The position numbers and the translations under genes were made by a program. Positions 24,865-33,586 of a stretch of DNA of 64,000 nt are shown here, in pieces. Where the stretch lies: positions 1 to 64,000 of the forward strand of contig JBCCGK010000004.1 in the NCBI GenBank assembly GCA_039029315.1. Direction: 5' to 3'. The stretch is from JBCCCJ01 sp039029315. GTDB taxonomy: Bacteria; Bacteroidota; Bacteroidia; J057. The number at the start of each line of letters is the position of its first letter. Positions within the stretch are counted from its first letter, which is position 1. The notes beneath the pieces are model-generated. The model had not been told where the DNA came from, searched no databases, and worked only from the letters and a program-made list of their open reading frames with translations.

Positions 24865-25032
24865 ATGCCAATAGAAATTAGACAACTGATCATCAAGGCA
24901 AAAATTCATGACCAGCCTCAGGAACCAAAGGTGAAACAACTTTCTGAGGACTGGTCATCCTTTAAGCAGCGCCTTAGAGAGGAACTTCTTTTTGAATTAA
25001 GAAAGGAATTGGAACGAACTTATGAACCCTGA
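24865..25032 (+). CDS. DUF5908 small protein
   Basis: This 55-residue gene begins MPIEIRQLIIKAKI, the signature start of the DUF5908 family found in Bacteroidota contractile-system loci, and ends with a Lys/Glu-rich helix. The ATG is 3 bp after the stop of the second tube gene, and its stop is 5 bp before the LysM-gene ATG, so it is translationally embedded in the operon. Function is unknown; a small baseplate or hub adaptor is likely from context. Confidence 0.8.
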   Translation: MPIEIRQLIIKAKIHDQPQEPKVKQLSEDWSSFKQRLREELLFELRKELERTYEP

Positions 25033-25037
25033 CACTC

Positions 25038-25709
25038 ATGGCCAATACGCCTGCAAAGCTTCAAAAACTGAGCATCATCCCTTATAGTGATCCTGGCTTT
25101 AGCTCCACAGCCGGATCGCCTTACAATGTGATGATCAATCCCAGTAAGATCAGTCAGGAATACAAAGTTGCCTATTCAAAGCAAGAAGCATTGGGGGCCA
25201 ATGGTGTACCCCCCAAATTCTCATCTATCAGCCCAGAAACAGTCAAGCTGGAAATTATGCTTGACGCGACAGGTGTCATCGACAAATCCAGACGAGATTT
25301 AGCCAAAGAACTGTCCAATCTCAAAAAGGCTGTCTATACCTATCAGGGAGACATCCACAGCCCTTATTTCGTCAAGCTTAGTTGGGGGAACTGGCTATTC
25401 AAGGGAAGATTGGAAAGCATGAATGTAGAGTATACCCTCTTTGCTCCCAATGCCAACCCTCTCCGGGCAAAGGTCTCCCTGGCCTTTATCCAGTACATAG
25501 ATTCAGCAACCTTATTCAAGGCTGCTGATAATCAGTCTCCCGACCTGACTCATATGGAGGTAGTTCGAGTGGGCGATACGCTTCCGCAAATGTCCTATCG
25601 AATTTATGGAGATAGCCAATACTATCTTCAGGTCGCTCGGCTTAACAATCTGGTAAATGTTCGCGATCTACGTCCGGGATCCAAATTGATTTTTCCACCC
25701 TTGATATAA
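25038..25709 (+). CDS. LysM-containing baseplate hub protein (Afp7-like)
   Basis: The 223-residue protein has an N-terminal ~150-residue domain related to phage tube-hub connectors (SPYNVMINPSKISQEYKVAYS then EIMLDATGVID). A C-terminal LysM-type module follows (VVRVGDTLPQMSYRIYGDSQYYLQVARLNNL, LRPGSKLIFPPL). In eCIS the LysM protein links the tube to the VgrG-like spike. The LysM here is a structural adaptor rather than a peptidoglycan hydrolase domain. Spacing to neighbours is 5 and 21 bp. Confidence 0.92.
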   Translation: MANTPAKLQKLSIIPYSDPGFSSTAGSPYNVMINPSKISQEYKVAYSKQEALGANGVPPKFSSISPETVKLEIMLDATGVIDKSRRDLAKELSNLKKAVYTYQGDIHSPYFVKLSWGNWLFKGRLESMNVEYTLFAPNANPLRAKVSLAFIQYIDSATLFKAADNQSPDLTHMEVVRVGDTLPQMSYRIYGDSQYYLQVARLNNLVNVRDLRPGSKLIFPPLI

Positions 25710-25730
25710 TTTCTCCTAACGATAAGCCTT

Positions 25731-27536
25731 ATGAGTGCACCTTCCCCTTTATCCGGCAATGTAGATCAAGCTGTTTTTGCCATATTTAGCAATGGCAAGG
25801 AAATCAATAAAGAATCAGGAAAACTTGTCTCTTTGGAAATCACCCAGGAAATAAACAGAATCCCGACCGCTTCCTTGCAATTCAATGATGGCACCCCCGC
25901 CAAACAGAGTTTTGACATCAGCGAATCGGAGGACCTTATGCCAGGGAAAGAAATAGAGGTAAAAGTTGGCTATGGATTGAAGCCCGATACTACCATTTTC
26001 AAGGGAGTGGTTGTTCGGCATGAATTAGGGGCGAGCCAGGGCGGGTCTCCTTTTCTCAAAGTAGAGTGCAAGGATCATGCAATCAAGTTGACCAAAGCAC
26101 ACAGTTTTATCAGCACCCAAAAGGCCAAAGACAGTGATGTAGTCTCTACCATGATCTCCAATGCTGGATTATCCGCAGATGTAGATAGCACAGAGCCTGA
26201 GCTTCCTGTATTGATTCAGACCAATGCGACAGATTGGGATTTTATGCTGATGAGAGCCACAGTGAATGGATTCGTTGTAATCCCGGATGCCGGAAAGGTA
26301 GGATTCAAAAAAATAAAAACAGACCAATCCCCCGTTCTGAGTTTGACATTTGGAAAAGACATCATCAGTTTTCAAGCTGGAATCTATGCGGACCACCAAT
26401 ATTCAAGCGTCAAAGCCTCTAGTTGGGATTTTCCCAATCAGGAGGTTGTATCAGTAGAATCATCTCCCAAAAACCCTTTGAGTGTAGAAGCGAGTGAAGA
26501 CACTTCCTCCTTGTCCAGTATTACAGGATCAGATCCCTATGTCATGCCAACCTCTGCTACGGTTGACCAACAGTTACTTCAGATTTGGGCAGATGCCACC
26601 ATGCTCCGATCTGAATTAACAAGGACGAAAGGGCAGTTCAAATTTAAGGGAAATGCAAAAGTCAAACCCGGGACCCTCGTCGAGATCGCAGGCCTCAATG
26701 CCAGTTTGAATGGAAATGCCTACGTCAAAAGTGTCAAACATAGCTTTCCCAAAAATGACTGGATCACTGACATTTCGATTGGTCTGGATATCCAAACACC
26801 TTCACAGAAAAGGGCCAGTTCTTCCCAGGCGAAACCTGGCTCCAATATACTCCCTCCTATGCATGGCATTCAGAATGCCACTGTCAAACAAATTGCTGGG
26901 GAGGAAGACAATCAACTAAAGGTGCTGATCGAATTGTCACAATTGGAAAGTGGCAAAAATGAAATATGGGCCAGACTCAGCACCATGTATGCCACTGATC
27001 AAGCGGGAACCTTCTTTTATCCAGAGACAGGAGATGAGGTAGTGGTTGGTTTTGTGAATGGCAATCCCGACAGCGCCGTGATTTTGGGGAGTCTGTACAA
27101 TAGCAATTCCAAGAATCCGCCATTTACACCCGATGAAAACAACACCCACAAGGCCATCGTTACCAAGAATCAACTCAAAATCACCTTTGATGATGAGAAA
27201 AAAGTCATTCAAATCACCACTCCTGGCAATAACCAAATGACCTTTAGTGATGAAGATGGCAGCATCACCATTTCTGATCAGAATGACAATTCGATCAAAA
27301 TGTCATCGAGTGGCATAGACATCAATAGTGCAACAAGCATCAATATTAGCGCCCAGGAAAACATCAATATTCAGGCGACGGCTAACCTCACCTTGGCCGC
27401 CCAGGCAGAAGCCAAACTCAATGGGGCCACTGTTACAGTAGAAGCTGAAGCAGAACTCACCGCACAAGGAGCCATGACCAAATTGGCTGGTTCCGGGATC
27501 ACCACCATTCAAGGTGGTATTGTCAATATCAATTAA
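25731..27536 (+). CDS. VgrG-like spike protein (Afp8-type)
   Basis: The 601-residue protein resembles VgrG/gp27-gp5 hybrids. N-terminal hub domains contain VSLEITQEINRIPTASLQF, MPGKEIEVKVGYG and FVVIPDAGKVGF. An OB-fold region includes RLSTMYATDQAGTFFYPETGDEVVVGFVNGNPDSAVILGS, the usual VgrG core signature. A C-terminal beta-helix needle made of short repeats (SINISAQENINIQATANLTL) precedes the last residues. It makes the puncturing spike and carries the PAAR tip encoded next. No C-terminal effector extension is seen. Confidence 0.94.
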   Translation: MSAPSPLSGNVDQAVFAIFSNGKEINKESGKLVSLEITQEINRIPTASLQFNDGTPAKQSFDISESEDLMPGKEIEVKVGYGLKPDTTIFKGVVVRHELGASQGGSPFLKVECKDHAIKLTKAHSFISTQKAKDSDVVSTMISNAGLSADVDSTEPELPVLIQTNATDWDFMLMRATVNGFVVIPDAGKVGFKKIKTDQSPVLSLTFGKDIISFQAGIYADHQYSSVKASSWDFPNQEVVSVESSPKNPLSVEASEDTSSLSSITGSDPYVMPTSATVDQQLLQIWADATMLRSELTRTKGQFKFKGNAKVKPGTLVEIAGLNASLNGNAYVKSVKHSFPKNDWITDISIGLDIQTPSQKRASSSQAKPGSNILPPMHGIQNATVKQIAGEEDNQLKVLIELSQLESGKNEIWARLSTMYATDQAGTFFYPETGDEVVVGFVNGNPDSAVILGSLYNSNSKNPPFTPDENNTHKAIVTKNQLKITFDDEKKVIQITTPGNNQMTFSDEDGSITISDQNDNSIKMSSSGIDINSATSINISAQENINIQATANLTLAAQAEAKLNGATVTVEAEAELTAQGAMTKLAGSGITTIQGGIVNIN

Positions 27537-27551
27537 TACTACTCAATCAAT

Positions 27552-27857
27552 ATGTCTCCAGCAGCCAGACTCTTAGATATGCGCGAATGTTCCATGGGAA
27601 CATCTGGGGTTCTTCCCGTCCCTCATGTTGGGAGTCCCGTCTTCGGGCCAGATTGTCTGACGATATTGATTGGCGGGATGCCAGCTGCCAGACTGGGAGA
27701 TATGCTGGTTTGCGTTGGCCCTCCAGACTCTATTGGTAACGGCTCACAATATAGGCGGTGCATCAGCAGGATGAGAGATTCTACGGCATATGGTGGAACC
27801 ATTGTCATGGGTGCCCCTACGGTAAACATTGACGGCTCATCAAAACCAATCTCATGA
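27552..27857 (+). CDS. PAAR-domain spike tip protein
   Basis: The 101-residue protein has the PAAR pattern MSPAARLLD, VPHVGSPVFGPDCLTILIGGMPAARLGDMLVCVGPPDSI and GGTIVMGAPTVNIDG, including the His/Cys residues that hold a metal at the tip. It sharpens the VgrG-like spike. Its stop overlaps the ATG of the gp25-like gene (27854-27857), showing translational coupling. Confidence 0.93.
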   Translation: MSPAARLLDMRECSMGTSGVLPVPHVGSPVFGPDCLTILIGGMPAARLGDMLVCVGPPDSIGNGSQYRRCISRMRDSTAYGGTIVMGAPTVNIDGSSKPIS

Positions 27858-28258
27858 CAAAAGATCCTTCATTTTTGGGCAAGGGCTGGGGATTTCCCCC
27901 TACCTTCACTCGCCTCGGCGATACAGTGAATATGGTGCAGGGGCGAGAGGATATTGAACAATGTCTTCAGATTTTGCTCAATACCAAGCTAGGGGCCAGA
28001 ATCATGGAACCCGAGTTTGGCTGTGATCTCAGACCCTACCTCTTTCAACCCTTGGATCTGTCTATCGAAACACAAATCAAAGATGTGATTTCCCTGGCTA
28101 TCCTGAACTTCGAGTCTCGAATTATTCTCAACGAAATCATTCTGGACGACACACAATATCTGGATGGATTGATCAACATTCGCATTGATTACACCATTCG
28201 CAAAGTCAATAGCCGCTTCAATATGGTCTTTCCTTTTTACCTCCATGAAACGCCCTGA
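27854..28258 (+). CDS. gp25-like baseplate protein (Afp9-type)
   Basis: The 134-residue protein contains VQGREDIEQCLQILLNTKLGARIMEPEFGCDLRPYLF, the GPW/gp25 family core (the E-P-E-F-G motif), and a C-terminal strand pair. It starts the sheath at the baseplate in contractile systems. The ATG overlaps the PAAR stop codon by 4 bases (ATGA), and the next gene starts 12 bp after its stop. Confidence 0.93.
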   Translation: MTKDPSFLGKGWGFPPTFTRLGDTVNMVQGREDIEQCLQILLNTKLGARIMEPEFGCDLRPYLFQPLDLSIETQIKDVISLAILNFESRIILNEIILDDTQYLDGLINIRIDYTIRKVNSRFNMVFPFYLHETP

Positions 28259-28270
28259 TACTCCTTTCCT

Positions 28271-31200
28271 ATGACTCAACCTGACCCAGGGATATCGCAA
28301 GTATTTGGCTGCAGCCAGCATCATCGGCTGCTGCCTCAGCTTGGGTCAGACTACATTCTTTTGGATGAACGGAACAAGGGTCAATTGCTGGGATTTGGGT
28401 CGCGACTTGCTGAATTGATCAATTATTTTGACGAAAACAATGAACTCGATGGCAGTTTTGATGCCTTTTTCAAAGCAGATATCAGCCTGATCCTTTCCTT
28501 CATTTCGGCCACCAATCTGCAAGAAGAATTCGAAGCCTATCTTCAGACTATCCGTTTTCTTCAGATTCAACCAGCATCTATTCCAGGCAAACTGCTCTCT
28601 TCCATTCAGCCAGATGAAACCGAACTCGTGTTCGAGGAATTGATGCAGATTCTATACAAACAGGTCAGTCGCTGCAATGAATGGCTGGATTTCCTCCTTC
28701 GTGCTGATGAAGGATTTGAGTTATCAGCAGAAGTCAGAGGATTATTGATGACAAAATTAGGGGTCTATTATGCATTTTTTACCCATGATTTCAGCAATGA
28801 GATTCTGATCCTCGGCAAAGCCTTGTCTGATCAGGAACAGGGCATATTTTATGGGGTATTGCATGAACTGCTGACCACCTACGATTTGCTGCCTGATTTA
28901 CAGGCGCTCATCCCTCAGGTAAAGCAACAAAACTTTGACGCTCCCCCAAATACAGATAGCAAAACCAGGCCCATTGGTTCGCTCCCGAAACTTTCTGTGT
29001 CAGAGCAGATCCATTTTGTTCTTCCCTTGATTCAAACATTCGTCCAGGGTTTTTTTGAAGCAGAAGAGCACATTCTGAATCGAGTCAACTCTCTCCTACA
29101 GGAATCGCTGACTAGCACACATAATCATCGTCCTCAAGCTGCTTTATATCTCGCATTCATCGAGTTGTTTCAGCAGGCTCAGTCAAGTCTCAACGAATTA
29201 ACAGCCAAACATCTCGAATTTTACTATCGGGACATTCTTGCTCAACAAGAACGTGCCAGAATTCCTCAGCACGCCATTGTTCTAGCAGAGTTAAGTCCCA
29301 AAACAAATTTTCATCCACTTCCGAAAGGCACTCGTTTTTTGGCAGGAAAAGATAGCCAAGGCGCTCCTATATTTTTTCAAAGTCTGGAGGATATCCTGAT
29401 CAACAGGATTCAATTGGCCGAAACAAGTACTCTGTTTATCTCCAAAGGCTTCCTCTCCAATAATTCGACTGTCCCTGTGATCAACAATCTCTATATCGCT
29501 CCTAAAGCGAATAGCAGAGATGGACAAGGGAAAGCCTTTCCTCCCACAGGTCCCAAAACCTGGCCGACATTCGGGGAAGAGCAGATCGGACGAACAGAGA
29601 CAGAGCGAAGCATGATTCAGGCGGATATGGGATTTGCCATCTCTTCTCCCATGTTGTTGTTGGCTTCAGGCAAAAGAGTCCTACAACTGGAATTATCGCT
29701 AGAGGGATTGACTCAGCCCTATCCTGTCCCAACAGATCCATTTCTTGTCTATTTGTCTGGAAAAAAGGCCTGGATTCAGCCAGAATCGCCAGCTTTGTCT
29801 GTTCAAGCGATGCTCGACAAACAGGGTATCCTGACAGGTTTTGACATTGAGATTCAATTGGAAGCCAAGGATGCTCCGGTTGTGCCCTATAATCACAAGA
29901 AACTCAAAGATCCTGCCCCGCTCTATTCTGAACAATGGCCAGTCATCCGCTTGGTCCTGGATCATAGATTGCAGCCGCATCCCTATACCTATTTGCGGAC
30001 AGCTATTTTGAGTGAGGTCAAAATACACACAACTGTTACGAACCTAACTGATTTGAGCTTGTATACAGATGTCGGGAAGGCGGCGGCTCAACATCCAATC
30101 CCTTTGTTTACAGGCATTCCGAAGCTGGAAGCCAATTTTTTCATAGGGCAAGAGGAAGCATTCAGCAAGCCCCTAGACCGGATTACCACCAGCATTCAAT
30201 GGAAGGATTTGCCGGCAGATGGATTTCCCACCTATTATGAGGTGTACAATAAGGATGTTCATAAGGAAGGACAGGAAACCCCTTTTCCAAACAATGAAGT
30301 TTTTCAGGCCAAGGTCAGTGTACTTGGGAATGGCCAATGGAATCCCGTGCAGACCTCTTCTGTCTCCACAGGAAGAATCAATACAGATGCCCTTCAATTG
30401 TTTGCGGATCAGGAAGGAATCGTCTTTTCACAAGGGATTTATCCAAGGACAGTCTTCCCACTTTGGTTTAATAAGCATGACCCTCGATTTACCAGTGAAG
30501 AGATTGCCATGATTGAATCTCTGGGGAATCAATTTTTTCTGGCACAGGGAGATTTTGCAGTTGAAGTCAATGATCTTCTGATCGACAATGGATCTGAAGC
30601 CCTGACTCAAGAAAAGGTCCAGGTGCTTTCCAGTTCCAGCCTCGTCCCTACTATTCAGGTTTCGCTAAGCGGAGAGCTTCCCATTCAGGACAATGTCCCC
30701 TTACCCTTGTTTGTGTTCAATGATTCCAAACGTGTGATAGATGTGCTCAACAGCTTGCAGGGCACCCAAACGGTTGATTTCAACATCATCAGAAACAAAG
30801 CCTACCTGACACGGGAGGCCGTTCTGGATGAATTTTCGGCTCCCCTCCTCCCTCCTACTCAATGGACCCTGATAGCTGCTATGGAAGCCTTGCTTCCTAA
30901 TCAGGACCCCAAGGCAGAAGTGTCTCTGTATGTCTTTGTTCTGAGTCCTCAAAAACTGGACAGTGTGCTGGATGACTTGTTCCTCCTTTTGGGGATCCTT
31001 AACATCTTTGCGCTTATCGCCTGGGCCATTCTGAGGAAAAAACTGGAAAATGAAATCAATGCGCTGAAACCACTCAACGGAAAGCTGTTTTTAAAAAAGG
31101 AACATTTATTCGATGCTGCCAAACAACAATTGAACAAGCATGATTTGGGAGATAATCTGACGAAAGCATTGAAATTGATGATATCAACAGTAAAGATGCC

Positions 31201-33583
31201 CGTGAATCTTACTGCATTTTTGTTCACATCTTCTACTACACAAACTCCTCTCACGTATTTCAATGCAGGAGCTCTCGTCAATGACAAGAAATTCAAAGCC
31301 CAACAGGAAAACTCTACTCTCAGCAGTCTCAGTAAGCTTGAAGAGTTTCTCTACGCGAGCAACAATGCTTTTTCCGAAAGCCTGAGCAAAAATTTGCCTG
31401 GATTAGGCAAGGAAGCCAGAAAAAGGGTATTGGCAGCCTTGATTCCTGCCAGCATGTTCACCCCCATGACTCAACTATATGGTTGGATTCCAGACAGACT
31501 TGCGGATTGGATGTTGGCTGGCTTGTTGGGAATGGCAGATGAAAGTGGGCTAGGTAATCTATTGGGGAATCAAGTCTATGCCAGCGATGAAGCGTATATG
31601 GAAAAACTGGAGGAAACCTCTACCGGCAAAAACCTGACGGATGATCAACGCGCCATCCTCAAGGATTATCTGACCAATGTTAAGCTTCCTCCCAAGATTA
31701 AGACTGATATGGTCCTGTATACGTTCTCTGAGTTGCTTCAATCAGCGATCAAGACGTCTTCATTCACCCTGACTACCAAAGGACTTGTGTCTCTTAGCTC
31801 CCTGTCAGATGGCATCTATCAGAAACAGGAATTGATCGACCAGATAAAAAAACTGTTGGAAAATGAAACAGGCTTAACGCAGGATTTTTGGGATTTGTTG
31901 ACTGGCTTTTTTGTCGCGACTCAAGGGAGCGCAACCAGCCAGGCGAAGGGGCCCCTTCTCCCTCAGTTGCAATTTACCATTACAGACTTTACAGGCATGT
32001 CGGCCGACCCATTTTTACCTAATCCGCTGACACTCCAACCCGGCCTAGCTACCGGCTACTTTCGTTTGCAATTGTCAGCTCCAGAAGCAGGCTTTGGAGA
32101 AGATCTGTATCAAGCCCTCCTGGTAAAACAACTCCTGACAAATGCCTCCAGGATCAGTAAGTCCACAGATTCCAGCCAGAGCAAACCCTCTTCGTCTTCG
32201 CCCCATTTGGCGCCACTCCCAAACAAACCCTATGTTCCAATTATTCAGTCCATCCAGATAGAATATGAAGCAAAAGAGACCTTTGTTCCGGGAGATGGCT
32301 CAAACAACACCTTCTATCACATCAGTCCTTTTGCGACTTATGCGGAGGATGGACCCCAAGCATTGCTCGTAGAAAATTATTCACAGCAAGGCTACCTTCA
32401 CCTTGGCTTAAGCGAGGTCAATCCTCCAGAACAGCTCAGCTTACTGGTACAGTTGGGCAAACAGCTAGCTCTCTCCACTCGATATCCCATTCCGGTCATA
32501 AGTTGGGAATATTTGACTGACACAGGATGGGAAATGATCCCGGATCAATCCATCGAGGATCAAACGATGTCCTTTCTCCGGTCGGGGACCATTCGGATTC
32601 TGATTCCTGCTGATATTAGCATTCAGGTGGGAAAAACCAGCCCAGCAGCCTTTAAGCAGATGCCATCCAAGACAAGTTCCACTTTGTGCTGGATACGGGC
32701 AAGTCTTCCGGCCCATGCAGATTGGGTTGAACCAACCCTCTCTATTCAGACACAAGCTGTGGAATTGGCATGGACCAGCAACAGTCCCGCCCCTCCCCGA
32801 CCACTCCCCCCCAAGACCATTGTAAAACTGGCTGAAGCAGACCCGGCGATCAAAAAAATCTCCCAGCCATTCTCTGGCTTCGGTGGAAAGTTGGCGGAGG
32901 ATTCCAGTGGGATGAACAAACGAATCAGTGAACGTCTTCGCCACAAGCAAAGAGGCATCATGGGTTGGGATTTTGAGCGATTGGTTCTGGAACAATTCCC
33001 GGACATATTCAACGTAGCTTGTTTGTCTCATACCACCAGCCTCAGTGCAGACCAGCAGGCTCCTGGCAATATCTTGCTCATCGTTCTCCCAAGCATTGAA
33101 CATTCGGTAGACTTTTCGAGTCTTCCGCTCAAGGTAGACCGAGCCAAATTGGAGGAAATCAAACAATTCGTGGAGCAATACACCTCTCCATTTGTCAAGG
33201 TAGAAGTCAGCAATCCAGCCTTTTTCCGTCTGAAGATCAAAGCCAGCCTCAGCCTACACTCCCAGGCTGGCAATGCTTACTACCTTCAACTCCTGACGGA
33301 AGCTCTCCAGCAATATTTCTCTCCATATGTCTACCAACAACAATCATTGATCTCGCTGGTACCTGATTTACTCAGAAGTGATATCCTGTCTTTCATTCTC
33401 AGCCAGCCTTATGTATCAGGGGTCAATCTGGAATCTGTCATGATCTCAACGGATTCTCCCATGCCAGCAGGAATTCCCTCTACTGACTTGCTTGATCCAT
33501 TCCCGGAGATCCTGCAAGCCGCCGTCCCCTGGGGAATATTTATGTCTGCTGAGGAACACAATTTTACCATCACAACTTCCTAA
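28271..33583 (+). CDS. Very large baseplate wedge protein (Afp11-like)
   Basis: The 1770-residue protein is placed by its position, size and C-terminus. The end, FKVEVSNPAFFRLKIKASLSL then ALQQYFSPYV and QPYVSGVNL, resembles the C-terminal part of baseplate J/gp6-type wedge proteins (Afp11). The N-terminal ~1300 residues have no signature that I know. A hydrophobic helix (LFLLLGILNIFALIAWAIL, residues ~903-922) is unusual for a soluble baseplate part. Internal Gly/Pro-rich stretches occur at residues ~1290 and ~1510. It is separated by 3 bp from the Afp12-like gene. Confidence 0.8.
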   Translation: MTQPDPGISQVFGCSQHHRLLPQLGSDYILLDERNKGQLLGFGSRLAELINYFDENNELDGSFDAFFKADISLILSFISATNLQEEFEAYLQTIRFLQIQPASIPGKLLSSIQPDETELVFEELMQILYKQVSRCNEWLDFLLRADEGFELSAEVRGLLMTKLGVYYAFFTHDFSNEILILGKALSDQEQGIFYGVLHELLTTYDLLPDLQALIPQVKQQNFDAPPNTDSKTRPIGSLPKLSVSEQIHFVLPLIQTFVQGFFEAEEHILNRVNSLLQESLTSTHNHRPQAALYLAFIELFQQAQSSLNELTAKHLEFYYRDILAQQERARIPQHAIVLAELSPKTNFHPLPKGTRFLAGKDSQGAPIFFQSLEDILINRIQLAETSTLFISKGFLSNNSTVPVINNLYIAPKANSRDGQGKAFPPTGPKTWPTFGEEQIGRTETERSMIQADMGFAISSPMLLLASGKRVLQLELSLEGLTQPYPVPTDPFLVYLSGKKAWIQPESPALSVQAMLDKQGILTGFDIEIQLEAKDAPVVPYNHKKLKDPAPLYSEQWPVIRLVLDHRLQPHPYTYLRTAILSEVKIHTTVTNLTDLSLYTDVGKAAAQHPIPLFTGIPKLEANFFIGQEEAFSKPLDRITTSIQWKDLPADGFPTYYEVYNKDVHKEGQETPFPNNEVFQAKVSVLGNGQWNPVQTSSVSTGRINTDALQLFADQEGIVFSQGIYPRTVFPLWFNKHDPRFTSEEIAMIESLGNQFFLAQGDFAVEVNDLLIDNGSEALTQEKVQVLSSSSLVPTIQVSLSGELPIQDNVPLPLFVFNDSKRVIDVLNSLQGTQTVDFNIIRNKAYLTREAVLDEFSAPLLPPTQWTLIAAMEALLPNQDPKAEVSLYVFVLSPQKLDSVLDDLFLLLGILNIFALIAWAILRKKLENEINALKPLNGKLFLKKEHLFDAAKQQLNKHDLGDNLTKALKLMISTVKMPVNLTAFLFTSSTTQTPLTYFNAGALVNDKKFKAQQENSTLSSLSKLEEFLYASNNAFSESLSKNLPGLGKEARKRVLAALIPASMFTPMTQLYGWIPDRLADWMLAGLLGMADESGLGNLLGNQVYASDEAYMEKLEETSTGKNLTDDQRAILKDYLTNVKLPPKIKTDMVLYTFSELLQSAIKTSSFTLTTKGLVSLSSLSDGIYQKQELIDQIKKLLENETGLTQDFWDLLTGFFVATQGSATSQAKGPLLPQLQFTITDFTGMSADPFLPNPLTLQPGLATGYFRLQLSAPEAGFGEDLYQALLVKQLLTNASRISKSTDSSQSKPSSSSPHLAPLPNKPYVPIIQSIQIEYEAKETFVPGDGSNNTFYHISPFATYAEDGPQALLVENYSQQGYLHLGLSEVNPPEQLSLLVQLGKQLALSTRYPIPVISWEYLTDTGWEMIPDQSIEDQTMSFLRSGTIRILIPADISIQVGKTSPAAFKQMPSKTSSTLCWIRASLPAHADWVEPTLSIQTQAVELAWTSNSPAPPRPLPPKTIVKLAEADPAIKKISQPFSGFGGKLAEDSSGMNKRISERLRHKQRGIMGWDFERLVLEQFPDIFNVACLSHTTSLSADQQAPGNILLIVLPSIEHSVDFSSLPLKVDRAKLEEIKQFVEQYTSPFVKVEVSNPAFFRLKIKASLSLHSQAGNAYYLQLLTEALQQYFSPYVYQQQSLISLVPDLLRSDILSFILSQPYVSGVNLESVMISTDSPMPAGIPSTDLLDPFPEILQAAVPWGIFMSAEEHNFTITTS

Positions 33584-33586
33584 GTC

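Noticed and set aside
26234..26422. Internal frame in the VgrG-like gene
   Set aside because: Shadow of the main frame.
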